A DNA stretch of 64,000 nt, taken from NCBI GenBank assembly GCA_018268915.1, contig JAFDVQ010000002.1:124001-188000 (forward strand), given 5' to 3'. Under the pieces are notes generated by a model, which saw only the letters and a program-made list of their open reading frames with translations, had not been told where the DNA came from and did not search any database. This DNA comes from Acidobacteriota bacterium. GTDB lineage: Bacteria; Acidobacteriota; Terriglobia; Terriglobales; Acidobacteriaceae. The translations under genes were made by a program, and so were the position numbers. This document shows, piece after piece, positions 24,774 through 33,792 of this stretch (within the stretch, counting starts at the first letter, position 1; the number at the start of each line of letters is the position of its first letter).

Positions 24774-25116
24774 ACGTTGTTTGCTCCCTTGCTTCCTGAA
24801 AAAGTTGGCCCGTCTGGCTACAGCCTGCCTAAGGGCAGTCTTATGCGCTTTCTGCGTTCCACGCGCTTATCTGGAACCAGCTTGTTTTCGCTGGTATTGC
24901 GCGCCACTAGGCGGTTGCCCGCCAAATTGCTGGACACAACACTATACGGAAAACCCCAGCTTGGGGAAGTGATGCGGCGGCCCAAACCAAATCGTTTTTG
25001 CAGCATACGTTTTCTGCTTCCGTCACGAAACCGGAAGCCCTCATCTATAGACGGATCCAACCGCTCTGCTTTAGACGCGAAATGCCTTATTCTCAAAGAA
25101 ACAACAAGGAGTAATC
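24774..25116. other. Divergent promoter region, sugar transporter / MbfA
   Basis: 343 bp. It contains a short inverted repeat CCCCAGCTTGGGG (24954-24966) and, close to the right-hand gene, the ribosome site AAGGAG. I see no coding frame with a ribosome site, and no Fur-, Irr- or riboswitch-like element that I could defend. Confidence 0.4.
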
Positions 25117-26322
25117 GTGGCGACCAGCACTTTGAGCAGCGCCAAGTTGAAGAAGGTTCTTGCCGCCCTCGAGGCCAACTGGCAGGCCGAAATGGAGGGC
25201 TACCACACCTATAACGCCCTCGCCGATCGCGATACCGACCCACTTCGCGCACAAGTACTTCGCCACCTCGCCTCGGCCGAGTGGGAGCACGCCGCCCTTT
25301 GGAAGGGTCGCATGATCGAGCTCGGCGGTTCCGAGCCGACATATAAAGGATCGCCTGGAGGCGATGCCGACTCTCTGGCAAATCGAGCAGGAGGCGTCCG
25401 CATGGCTCTCCGTCGCCTTGAAATCGAAGAGAGCCGGCACATCGCCAACTACGGTCGACAGCTGAAGGAACTCGGGGACGAAGGCTCGATCGCGATTCTC
25501 GATCACGTCATCGAGGACGAGAAAGATCATCACCGCGAGCTCGGTTCGCTCCTCCGCGGTCATTACCAGGCACCTGCCGGCGCGCCAAAGGTCGATCCCA
25601 AAGCCGTTCTCGATGAGCTTCTGGCCAAGCGTGATCAGGGCCGCAAACAACCGGGCGCATGGATTGGCGACGCGATCTATGGCGTCAACGATGGCTTGGG
25701 AGCCATCTTCGGTATAGTCTCCGGCGTTTCCGGCGCAACTCAGGGCGAAGCCAAGTACGTTTTGCTGGCTGGTCTCTCCGGCATGATCGCCTCCGCTCTA
25801 TCGATGGGTTCCGGCGCATACCTTGCCGCCAAAAGTGAACGTGAGATCTACCACGCTGAGATCGCCCGCGAACGTGAAGCAATTCAGATGAACGGCCCTG
25901 AGGCTCGCGAACTGCTTTCTCTCTACTATCAGGTGAAGGGCCTGCCGGAAGCCGACGCGGACCACATGGTCAACCACATCGCCAGCGACCCGGAGCAGAT
26001 GCTGCGTGCCCTGGCAAGCGAGCGGCTCGGCAGTTCAGAAGATGCACTCTCGAACCCGATCGTGTCCGCTACATCCGGAGCCATCTCCACCGCCATCGGT
26101 GCATTGATTCCGATCATCCCGTTCTTTTTCATGCAAGGACTCCCGGCTGTGATCGCCGCCGCGATCGTCTCGTTGATTGCTCACTTTGCTGTCGGCGCAG
26201 CCAAGAGCCTCATCACCATCCGCTCCTGGTGGTCGTCGGGGCTTGAGATGACAATCGTCGGCGCAGTAGAAGGCGCTGTCACATACGGAATTGGAATCCT
26301 CCTCGGCAAAGGCGGAATGTAA
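25117..26322 (+). CDS. mbfA: MbfA-type iron exporter: ferritin-like domain fused to VIT1/CCC1 transporter
   Basis: 401 aa. Residues ~1-160 form a rubrerythrin/ferritin-like four-helix domain with metal-ligand Glu/His patterns (EANWQAEMEGYHTY, SAEWEHAALW, EIEESRHIANYG, DHVIEDEKDHHREL). Residues ~175-401 are a VIT1/CCC1 domain (GDAIYGVNDGLGAIFGIVSGVSG, GLSGMIASALSMGSGAYLA) with about five membrane helices. In rhizobia, MbfA of this architecture exports iron and protects against peroxide. The start is GTG 25117 with AAGGAG eight bases upstream. The stop TAA is immediately followed by the GTG start of a rhomboid protease gene, so the two are co-translated. Confidence 0.9.
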   Translation: MATSTLSSAKLKKVLAALEANWQAEMEGYHTYNALADRDTDPLRAQVLRHLASAEWEHAALWKGRMIELGGSEPTYKGSPGGDADSLANRAGGVRMALRRLEIEESRHIANYGRQLKELGDEGSIAILDHVIEDEKDHHRELGSLLRGHYQAPAGAPKVDPKAVLDELLAKRDQGRKQPGAWIGDAIYGVNDGLGAIFGIVSGVSGATQGEAKYVLLAGLSGMIASALSMGSGAYLAAKSEREIYHAEIAREREAIQMNGPEARELLSLYYQVKGLPEADADHMVNHIASDPEQMLRALASERLGSSEDALSNPIVSATSGAISTAIGALIPIIPFFFMQGLPAVIAAAIVSLIAHFAVGAAKSLITIRSWWSSGLEMTIVGAVEGAVTYGIGILLGKGGM

Positions 26323-26988
26323 GTGGGTGGATTCATCCCTTTAGGCGACGCCTCGCGTCCGCTGCGTCGCTTCGCCGTCGCCACGCTCGCCATCATCGTT
26401 CTGAATGCCTACGTCTTCTTCAAAGAGCTTGCCTACGGCGATCGGTTTGTATGGGTCTGGTCCGTGGTTCCGTATCGCATCGTTCACGGCTACAGCTGGG
26501 TAACGATCATTACCTCGATGTTCATGCACGCCGGCTGGATGCACATCATCGGCAACATGATCTATCTCTGGGCATTTGGCCGAGAAATCGAAGATGCTAT
26601 GGGAACCGGCCGGTTCATCTTCTTCTACCTGGCCGGCGGTGTCGTCGCCATGATGTGCCAGATCCTCGGCGATCCCTTTGCTCGCGTCCCTTGTCTCGGA
26701 GCCAGCGGTGCAATTGCAGCCGTCATGGGAGCGTTCCTCATCACCTATCCCCGCGATCGCATCAAGACGGTGGTCTTCTTCCTGATCTTCGTCCGCATCA
26801 CATTCATCCCGGCTGCGCTTCTGATCGGCTTCTGGTTCCTGATGCAGATTCTCAACTTCGGAAGCGTGGCAAAGGTTCACACCGGCGGCGTTGCTTACCT
26901 CGCCCACATTGGCGGATTTCTCTTCGGTGTCGTGACCGCCCGTTTCCTCGTCCGGCCCGGACGGAGCGCCGCCTACATCCGCAATTAG
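26323..26988 (+). CDS. Rhomboid family intramembrane serine protease
   Basis: 221 aa with six membrane segments. Rhomboid hallmarks are present: the HAGWMHIIGNMIYLW element (His70/Asn78 region), the catalytic serine motif GASGA (Ser128) and the catalytic His195 in AHIGGFLFG. These enzymes cut substrates within the membrane. The GTG start at 26323 directly abuts the MbfA stop codon (TAA GTG) and has only a weak GGCGG-like site, indicating translational coupling. The pairing suggests that the protease might process or control the iron exporter, but that is inference. Confidence 0.9.
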   Translation: MGGFIPLGDASRPLRRFAVATLAIIVLNAYVFFKELAYGDRFVWVWSVVPYRIVHGYSWVTIITSMFMHAGWMHIIGNMIYLWAFGREIEDAMGTGRFIFFYLAGGVVAMMCQILGDPFARVPCLGASGAIAAVMGAFLITYPRDRIKTVVFFLIFVRITFIPAALLIGFWFLMQILNFGSVAKVHTGGVAYLAHIGGFLFGVVTARFLVRPGRSAAYIRN

Positions 26989-27005
26989 CACATGCTCGAG
27001 CTGAA

Positions 27006-28475
27006 CTAGTTCGTCGCGGCTACAGGCTGCTTCTCAGCGATCAGTTCTCTGGCAGCATTCCGGCCAGTCCGGATGCAATCCGGGATGCCGATGCCGTCAT
27101 ACGCATTGCCCGCGAGCCGTAGCCCCGGAAGTTCAGCAGCGCGCGCTTTCACCCGCTTCATGCGCTCCTGATGGCCGACAGCATACTGAGCCATTGCGCG
27201 GGGCCAGCGGGAAACCTGCGTTGCCTCCGCAGGAATATGCGGTCCAACTATACGCGCGCCCAGGATCTCGCTAAGCTCTCGCCGAACAGTGGCGATCAGA
27301 ACATCATCTGGCTGGTCGAGCAGCGACTCGTTCTTGGCTCCGCCAAGGAAGGCGCGCAAGACGGCTTTGCCAGTTGGAGTGCGCCCCGCGAATTTGCGGT
27401 GGACGAACGTGCACGCAAGCATCGCCCGTCCTTCGACGGCAGGCACAAGGAATCCAAATCCGTCCGGCAACTGCCCGATCTGCGACTCGTCGAACACCAG
27501 ATTCACGGTGACTGAAGAGGAGTAGGGAATTCCAGTGAGCTCGTCACCTAACGCGGCGTCAGTAGCGGCCAGAAGCTTTCCGGCAACCCACGCCTGCGAA
27601 GCGAGAATGACAGCATCGTAGAATTCGCCTCGATCTCCGACTCGTAACCGCCATCCACTCTCATAACGCTCAAGCGAATCGACCGCCGTAGACTTCCTCA
27701 CCGACTCCGATTGCAGCTTCTTCTCAATAGCGTCGACAAGCTGCTGCATTCCGCCCTTCAGTGTTGTGAAGATCGATCGCGGCCCGGCGGGTCTCGGTGC
27801 GCTACCGTTTCCGTCTGCCGCTCGCATGGCGGCCATCTTTGCCCGCATCTGCTTGTGGGCCGCAAGCATGCCACGCGTCAGAGAGCCGTACTGCGTTTCC
27901 ATCTCCACAAGTTTCGGAAGAACTGTCCTTGCGCTAAGCTGCGTCGCGTCTCCGCCATAGATTCCGGATAAAAGCGGATCTGCGAGCCGATCCACCGCCT
28001 CACGCCCGAAGTGCCTTTCGACTAACGCCGCCACTGACTCATCCTGATCGCTGGGCCGAGGTGGGTGAAGTAGCTCCAGTGCCATCTTGATCTTCGTAGT
28101 CGGACTGAAAAGAGTCGTAAGAGCGGTAGGAATCAACTTGGTGGGAATGAGAAACATCAGCCCATCGGGTAGAGGCACCAGCCTGTTCTTCACAACGATG
28201 TAAGTCTTGCGATTTGCATCATTCGACGGAACAAGCTGGTCAGCAAGACCTAGTTCCCGGCACAACTCTGCGCCCGCCGGCTTCTCACTCAAAAAAGAGT
28301 CCGGCCCGCGCTCCAGGACGATGCCATTGATCGTCTCCGAAGCAAGCGAACCACCGAGGCGATCCCGCGACTCGAAGAGCGTGTACTCAACGTCGGTACC
28401 AGCCGCTCGCGCCTTTTCAAGCTCGTAGGCAGCTGCTAGCCCTGCAATACCGCCGCCGATGATCGCAACCCGCAT
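27006..28475 (-). CDS. hemY: Protoporphyrinogen oxidase, HemY type (oxygen-dependent)
   Basis: 489 aa, the usual length. The N-terminal FAD dinucleotide-binding motif is GGGIAGLAAAYEL (7-19), followed by RLGGSL and GIVLERGPDSFL. The C-terminal FAD motif is LRLAGNAYDGIGIPDCIRTG. It converts protoporphyrinogen IX to protoporphyrin IX in haem synthesis. ATG 28475 has GAGG seven bases upstream. It is divergent from cydAB with 251 bp between, an arrangement that could coordinate haem supply with a haem-rich oxidase through the shared intergenic region. Confidence 0.92.
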   Translation of the reverse strand: MRVAIIGGGIAGLAAAYELEKARAAGTDVEYTLFESRDRLGGSLASETINGIVLERGPDSFLSEKPAGAELCRELGLADQLVPSNDANRKTYIVVKNRLVPLPDGLMFLIPTKLIPTALTTLFSPTTKIKMALELLHPPRPSDQDESVAALVERHFGREAVDRLADPLLSGIYGGDATQLSARTVLPKLVEMETQYGSLTRGMLAAHKQMRAKMAAMRAADGNGSAPRPAGPRSIFTTLKGGMQQLVDAIEKKLQSESVRKSTAVDSLERYESGWRLRVGDRGEFYDAVILASQAWVAGKLLAATDAALGDELTGIPYSSSVTVNLVFDESQIGQLPDGFGFLVPAVEGRAMLACTFVHRKFAGRTPTGKAVLRAFLGGAKNESLLDQPDDVLIATVRRELSEILGARIVGPHIPAEATQVSRWPRAMAQYAVGHQERMKRVKARAAELPGLRLAGNAYDGIGIPDCIRTGRNAARELIAEKQPVAATN

Positions 28476-28586
28476 TCTTCGACCTCAATCCCTTGATAAC
28501 ACAGCAGACGTGCCCGAGACCTCAACCCTCGGTAGCTTCCGCTTCATCTGCCTTACTAACAGAATCAACCTCGTAGGGCTCGACAC

Positions 28587-28604
28587 AAGTGATTTAAGTC
28601 ACTT
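28587..28604. promoter_or_regulatory. CRP/FNR-type palindrome between hemY and cydA
   Basis: AAGTGATTTAAGTCACTT is a dyad with the GTGA-N6-TCAC core and spacing of CRP/FNR-superfamily sites. It lies 123 bp upstream of the cydA start and 112 bp upstream of the hemY start. Control of cydAB by such regulators is well known in other bacteria; here the regulator itself is not in the window. Confidence 0.6.
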
Positions 28605-28726
28605 CATCGCACTTGATCCACCCAGATAATTCAAGGAGTTAGTTTGGACGCGGAAGGGGACCATTCCTCGATTCGCCCGACCAAGTTAGACTTGCTTTTC
28701 CCCTTTCACTCGAACGAGGAGTCTAG

Positions 28727-30076
28727 ATGACACCAGAGCTGATACATCGGCTTCATTTCGCTTTCACGATTACGTTCCACTATCTGTTTCCCCAACTCAC
28801 GATGGGTCTTGGTCTATTGATCGTGGTGATCAAGACTGTGGCGCTGCGAAGTGGCAGTCAGGAGTGGGACAGCGCCGCGCGCTTCTGGGCTCGCATCTTT
28901 GGAATCAATTTTGTGTTCGGTGTAGTTACGGGCATTCCCATGGAGTTCGAATTCGGGACAAACTGGGCACGCTTCTCGCAGCTCTCCGGCGGCGTAATCG
29001 GCCAGCCGCTCGCAATGGAAGGCGTGTTCAGCTTCTTTCTTGAATCCGCGTTTCTCGGATTATTCCTGTATGGGGAGAAGCGCATTTCGAAACGGATGCA
29101 CTGGTTTTCTGCGGTCATGGTCTGGTTGGGATCGTGGATATCGGGATTCTTCATCATCGTGACGGACGCCTGGATGCAGCATCCGGTGGCGTACAGCCGC
29201 CTGCCGAACGGTCAATTTGAAGTGTTGAGCTTCTGGAGGCTCCTGCTTAATCCATGGGGACTGCTGCAATACATGCACAACATGACAGGCGCCGTGGTCA
29301 CGGGTTCGTTCGTGATGGCTGCGGTGGGTGCTTTCTATCTGCTCGATGGCAAGAACAAGGAGTTTGGCAAGATCTTCACTCGCGTCGGTGTAATCGCAGG
29401 CTTGATTTCGACGATTGCTATCATCTTCCCGACGGGCGACCTGCACGGCAAGTATGTTGCGAAACATCAGCCCGCAGCGATCGCCGGGATGGAAGGGTTA
29501 TTCAAAACCGAGACGGGTGCGGGAGTTGTACTGATCGGGCAGCCAAACGAAGAGACCGGCCAGATCGACAATCCGCTAGTCGTCAACAACCTTCTGAGCT
29601 TCCTCATCTACGGAACGACGAAGGCTGAAGTGACCGGACTCGATCGCATCCCGAGAGATCAATGGCCGAGCGCGCTGCCATTGCTTTATTACTCGTACCA
29701 CATCATGGCCGGGCTCGGAACCTACTTCGTGGCACTGATGATCGCAGCTGCATTTCTGTTATGGCGGAAGAAGCTGTTCAGTTCGCGCTGGATCTTATGG
29801 CTGCTGCTGATCAGCTTCCCATTTCCGTACATCGCGAATACAGCAGGATGGATGACCGCCGAGATAGGCAGGCAGCCCTGGCTGATCTACGGGCTGATGC
29901 GCACCAGCGAGGGCTATTCGCACGTCGTCTCATCGGGGAATGGGTTGTTCACGCTGATCGGATTCATGGGACTTTATGCGCTGCTTGGATTGCTGTTCAC
30001 CGTCCTGGTGTATCGCGAGATCAGCCATGGACCGGCGGCGCAAACGAGCGAACTACGCACTGCAATCGCAGACTGA
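28727..30076 (+). CDS. cydA: Cytochrome bd ubiquinol oxidase subunit I
   Basis: 449 aa with about nine membrane helices. The high-spin haem ligand lies in the N-terminal helix (H18 in FAFTITFHYLFPQ). Also present are FGVVTGIPMEFEFGTNW (conserved Arg/Glu/quinol helix region), the PVAYSRLPNGQFEVLS loop, the b558 region LLQYMHNMTGAVVTGSF, and GRQPW near the C-terminus. The Q-loop is of the short type. The enzyme oxidises quinol and reduces oxygen with high affinity. ATG 28727 has GAGGAG five bases upstream. It is followed 34 bp later by cydB; no cydCD or cydX gene is seen. Confidence 0.95.
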   Translation: MTPELIHRLHFAFTITFHYLFPQLTMGLGLLIVVIKTVALRSGSQEWDSAARFWARIFGINFVFGVVTGIPMEFEFGTNWARFSQLSGGVIGQPLAMEGVFSFFLESAFLGLFLYGEKRISKRMHWFSAVMVWLGSWISGFFIIVTDAWMQHPVAYSRLPNGQFEVLSFWRLLLNPWGLLQYMHNMTGAVVTGSFVMAAVGAFYLLDGKNKEFGKIFTRVGVIAGLISTIAIIFPTGDLHGKYVAKHQPAAIAGMEGLFKTETGAGVVLIGQPNEETGQIDNPLVVNNLLSFLIYGTTKAEVTGLDRIPRDQWPSALPLLYYSYHIMAGLGTYFVALMIAAAFLLWRKKLFSSRWILWLLLISFPFPYIANTAGWMTAEIGRQPWLIYGLMRTSEGYSHVVSSGNGLFTLIGFMGLYALLGLLFTVLVYREISHGPAAQTSELRTAIAD

Positions 30077-30110
30077 CGCAAACGAACTGAGTAAGAAGGA
30101 ATTGTTCATC

Positions 30111-31154
30111 ATGATGGGATTCATCTGGTTCTGGCTGGTTGCGGTGATGATTGTCGGGTACGTGGTTCTCGATGGTTTCGATCTCGGAGTCGGGATTCTG
30201 CATCTCTTCCTCCCGCGCTCAGAATCCGAGAAGAAGGCGAGCCTGCATTCGATCGGGCCAGTGTGGGACGGCAATGAGGTGTGGCTGCTTGCGGGAGGCG
30301 GGACACTGTATTTTGCGTTTCCGCTGCTGTACGCCTCAGCATTTTCGGGATTCTATCTGCCATTGATGATCGTGTTGTGGCTCCTTGTGCTGCGCGGGGT
30401 CACGCTTGAGCTTCGCAACCATATTGATGTCGGCGTCTGGCTCTCGCTTCTGGATGGAGTCTTTGGATTAGCAAGCGCTCTGCTGGCGATCTTCTACGGA
30501 GCTGCATTGGCGAACGTGCTGCGCGGAGTACCTTTGCAGTCGGACGGCTACTTCTTTCTGCCGCTCTGGACGAACTTTCAGCCGGGAGTGCATCCGGGGA
30601 TTCTTGATTGGTACACGGTGATCGGCGGGCTGGTTGCTCTTGTGGCTCTGACCCTGCACGGAGCCTTGTGGTTGATCATCAAGGTTTCGGGTGAACTGGA
30701 GAAGCGCGCGCGCAATCTGATCAACTCTCTTTTGCTTGGATTGATTCTGCTGACGGTGGTGAGCCTGATTGGAACTATCGCAGTGCGACCGGAGAGTCTC
30801 AATAACTATCGACACTATCCGCTGACCTTCGTGGTGCCTCTCGGCGTGCTGGCTGCGCTCGCAGGAGTCTGGTGGTTCAATCGCAACTTGCAGCCGGTGA
30901 AGGCATTTCTGTCATCGAGTACCTATCTGTTCTTCATGCTGGCAGGCGCTTGCTGGGGTGTCTATCCAACGCTTCTGCCTGCTACGACCGGTGCCGATCG
31001 CGATATCACGTTGAATCGCGCGATCTCAGGACCGCACACGTTGGCTGTGGGGCTCGCGTGGTGGCTGTTTGGGATGACGCTGGCTGTGGCATATGTGGTC
31101 TTTGTGTACAGCCGCTTCAAGGGAAAGATCGACGCGGATACTGCTGCACACTAA
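30111..31154 (+). CDS. cydB: Cytochrome bd ubiquinol oxidase subunit II
   Basis: About 347 aa, multi-pass membrane protein with the CydB start FIWFWLVAVMIVGYVVLDGFDLG, PVWDGNEVWLLAGGGTLYFAFPLLYA and the conserved FYLPLMIVLWLLVLRG. It is the partner of CydA. The start is ATG 30111 (or 30114), with AAGGA about ten bases upstream; the frame is open into cydA but that part is not CydB-like. The gene completes a two-gene oxidase operon. Confidence 0.94.
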   Translation: MMGFIWFWLVAVMIVGYVVLDGFDLGVGILHLFLPRSESEKKASLHSIGPVWDGNEVWLLAGGGTLYFAFPLLYASAFSGFYLPLMIVLWLLVLRGVTLELRNHIDVGVWLSLLDGVFGLASALLAIFYGAALANVLRGVPLQSDGYFFLPLWTNFQPGVHPGILDWYTVIGGLVALVALTLHGALWLIIKVSGELEKRARNLINSLLLGLILLTVVSLIGTIAVRPESLNNYRHYPLTFVVPLGVLAALAGVWWFNRNLQPVKAFLSSSTYLFFMLAGACWGVYPTLLPATTGADRDITLNRAISGPHTLAVGLAWWLFGMTLAVAYVVFVYSRFKGKIDADTAAH

Positions 31155-31316
31155 TCAATCCACCGAGAGGCTCGACTCTGCTAAAGATCATCAGTCTCGC
31201 GAACCCGGCATCTCATCCCGTTAACCGCGCACACTATCCCGAAGTGCTTGCACGGCCAATGCAACTGCTCTAGCCTCAACGCGACTGCAACAGGTTTGAA
31301 TGCAGCGGAGGCCGCA

Positions 31317-31922
31317 ATGAAAGCAGCGATGACGGTACTGGTTTGCCTGGTGAGCGTCTTTGCGGGGAGTGCTCAGACAACCAGCGCACCAATGCCACAG
31401 ACAGAAAAGGATACAACCGTGCCCAGTTACGACATGAAGGCGCAGGCGTTACTCGATCTTCAGGGAGTGAATAAGAAGTGCGTCGATCTGGCACAGGCTA
31501 TACCGAGTGACAAGCTGACATGGCGTCCGTCGGCTGATTCGCGATCCTTTGCGGAGGTATTTCTGCATGTTGCGGGAGAGCGCTACGGAATTCTCAGCAT
31601 GATGGGTGCGACTCCTCCAGACGGATTCAAAGCGAAGGAGCTCGAGAAGTCGACAACGGACAAGGACAAGATCGTCGAAGATCTAAACCAGTCCTGGGAC
31701 TTTACGAGCAAGACGATCAACGGGATGAGTAACGCCGAGTTCGCGAAGCTTGTTCCAAAGCTTGGACCTGAAGCGAACGAGGGCGACGTGGTTTTCATTC
31801 TCGTGGCTGATGCGCATGAGCACCTGGGGCAATTGATCGCGTACGCACGACAGAATGGAATCGTTCCTCCGTGGACCGTCGCGATGCAGAAGAAGAAGGC
31901 AGCGGCGGCCGGAACAAAGTAA
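31317..31922 (+). CDS. Exported DinB-family protein
   Basis: About 201 aa. ATG 31317 has GGAGG five bases upstream and opens directly into a signal peptide (AAMTVLVCLVSVFAGSAQ), so I prefer it to the ATG at 31248. The rest matches the DinB/DUF664 four-helix bundle: LTWRPSADSRSFAEVFLHVAGE and, near the C-terminus, LVADAHEHLGQLIAYARQNG, giving the His residues of the usual metal triad. DinB proteins include thiol S-transferases and metal hydrolases; this one would act outside the cytoplasm. Substrate unknown. A terminator follows. Confidence 0.8.
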   Translation: MKAAMTVLVCLVSVFAGSAQTTSAPMPQTEKDTTVPSYDMKAQALLDLQGVNKKCVDLAQAIPSDKLTWRPSADSRSFAEVFLHVAGERYGILSMMGATPPDGFKAKELEKSTTDKDKIVEDLNQSWDFTSKTINGMSNAEFAKLVPKLGPEANEGDVVFILVADAHEHLGQLIAYARQNGIVPPWTVAMQKKKAAAAGTK

Positions 31923-31976
31923 GAAGCTAGGCACGAGGAGACCAGACAACCCGAGAAGGTTTTTCGTTCTAAAGAA

Positions 31977-32014
31977 GAAGGCCGGATGCGCAAATCGCAA
32001 ACCGGCCTTCTTTG
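31977..32014 (+). terminator. Rho-independent terminator after the DinB gene
   Basis: GAAGGCCGG, a 16-nt loop, CCGGCCTTC, then TTTGTTG. It lies 54 bp past the DinB stop and just before the convergent end of the M28 peptidase gene, so it could serve both strands (AAAGAAG precedes the stem). Confidence 0.8.
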
Positions 32015-32038
32015 TTGTTAGTAGATGACGCTCTAGGA

Positions 32039-33751
32039 TCAGTTTCCAGTTTCGCTCCGCTTACGCGGAGTTTCGAATTCGTCGCCGGGGTGCCATTCAA
32101 TTGACTTGGGCTGGGCGCTCGCGAGCCATCCGAGCACGAAACCAAATCGCGCCAGCTTCGCGTTGCCGCGGAAGTCCCAGCTCTCCTGGAACTCGTCGGA
32201 GGGCTGGTGATAGTGGTTTGCGACGTAGTCTTCAAACTGAGCTTTGCCCCAGGCTTCGTCGTGTCCTTCAAAGAGAGTGCCCGGATCGATAGAGAAGGCG
32301 GGGATGCCGACGCGTGCGAGAGAGAAATGGTCGGAGCGGTAGTAGTGACCTGCTGAGGGCTGCGAGTCGGGCTGGATCTTCAAGTCAAAGTCTTTCGAAA
32401 TGGTTTGGACAGTCGGCCAGAAGTCGATGCGTTCGGCGCCGCCGAGTGTGACGGACCGGGGAATGCCGATCGGGAGGAGCATGTCGAAGTTGAGGTCAAG
32501 CGTGATGTCGGCCGCGCGAACCGGCGGATGCTGGCCGAGGTACTGCGAGCCTAGAAGGCCTTGCTCTTCGGCGGTTACTGCGGCCAAGTAGACCGGATGG
32601 GGCGGCCGCTGCGTGGAATGCGCGTAGGCCCGGGCGAGTTCGAGGAGGATTCCGCAGCCGGTGCCGTTGTCGGCGGCACCGTTGTAGATGCCGTCGCCCT
32701 TCGCGTCGGGATCGATGCCGAGGTGATCGTAGTGAGCTGTGTAGAGAACAGAATTGCCGGAGCCTGCTGAGGCACCGGCAACGCGGGCAACTACATTAGT
32801 GGAGTTGTAGCGGCGAACGCGGCTCTCGATGTGGGCCTTGAGATGAACGCTCAACTCCTGAGGATGAAAGCCGGGCTTGCCGGCGCGTTCAATTCCCTGG
32901 TCGAGATCGCCGAGGCCGGCGAGCGTGAACAGATGCTGGGCTACGTCGTGCTGTATCCATGCGGCGGCACGAAGAGTGTTGAGGGGATCACCGGCGAGAT
33001 AGCTCTTCTCGATGGCTTGCGAATTCTGGACGACTTGCCAACCGTAGCTGGCCAGGTCAGTTCGATGGATGATGAGAACGCCAACAGCTCCGCGGCGGGC
33101 TGCCTCTTCGTACTTGTAGGTCCAGCGGCCGTAGTAGGTGAGCGCTTTGGCGTTGAAGAATTTCTCGTCTTCGGACGGCGGCTCATTGACGATCACGAGA
33201 GCGATCTTGCCGTGAAGATCGATGTCTTTGCCATCGGCTCCGGCGTAGTCGTTCCATTTGTACTCGGGTGCGTGAATGCCATAGCCGACGAAGACTACGG
33301 GAGCGTCGAAGTCGGCGCTTGGCTCGCCGGTTTGATCCTTCGAGACGATCTGGGAGCCATAAGTAAGGTCGACTGAGTGGCCGCTCGAGGGAACGAAGGA
33401 GAACCTGGTCTTGTCCTCGATGGTGTGGACGGCGATGAGTGGAACCTGCTGGAAGTAGGATTTGTTTTCTCCGGCGGGCTCGAGTCCTTCAAGGGCGAAC
33501 TGGGTAGCGATGTACTCGGCCGCGAGCTTGTCGCCGCGCGTTCCGGGGCCGCGGCCTTCGAGTAGATCAAGAGATAGGAAGCGGACGTGAGCGCGGATCT
33601 TTTCAGCGTCGATAGATGCGGCGGCAGTGCGGGCTGCTGGAGGAAGTCCAGCGATCGCCGGAACGGTCGCGGTGTCCGTGGTCTGTGCAATTGCGAAGGC
33701 CGAAGGTGCGAGAGTGGCGGTGAAAAGGCAGGCGGCTTTCAAGCGATGCAT
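32039..33751 (-). CDS. Secreted M28-family metallopeptidase with PA domain
   Basis: 570 aa. A signal peptide (CLFTATLAPSAFAIAQ) is followed by a protease-associated domain (about 120-270, including DFDAPVVFVGYGIHAPEY) and an M28 aminopeptidase domain with the zinc ligands in order: YTAHYDHLG, GAADNGTGCGILLELA, AVTAEEQGLLGS, then downstream Asp and His (HYYRSDHFSLAR). Family members are exported aminopeptidases or glutamate carboxypeptidases. ATG 33751 has GGAG five bases upstream. The gene is not obviously in an operon; mutY lies 41 bp upstream in the same orientation. Confidence 0.92.
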   Translation of the reverse strand: MHRLKAACLFTATLAPSAFAIAQTTDTATVPAIAGLPPAARTAAASIDAEKIRAHVRFLSLDLLEGRGPGTRGDKLAAEYIATQFALEGLEPAGENKSYFQQVPLIAVHTIEDKTRFSFVPSSGHSVDLTYGSQIVSKDQTGEPSADFDAPVVFVGYGIHAPEYKWNDYAGADGKDIDLHGKIALVIVNEPPSEDEKFFNAKALTYYGRWTYKYEEAARRGAVGVLIIHRTDLASYGWQVVQNSQAIEKSYLAGDPLNTLRAAAWIQHDVAQHLFTLAGLGDLDQGIERAGKPGFHPQELSVHLKAHIESRVRRYNSTNVVARVAGASAGSGNSVLYTAHYDHLGIDPDAKGDGIYNGAADNGTGCGILLELARAYAHSTQRPPHPVYLAAVTAEEQGLLGSQYLGQHPPVRAADITLDLNFDMLLPIGIPRSVTLGGAERIDFWPTVQTISKDFDLKIQPDSQPSAGHYYRSDHFSLARVGIPAFSIDPGTLFEGHDEAWGKAQFEDYVANHYHQPSDEFQESWDFRGNAKLARFGFVLGWLASAQPKSIEWHPGDEFETPRKRSETGN

Positions 33752-33792
33752 GGAATCTCCGTGGAGAATTCAGTTTACGGCGAAGGGCCAGG

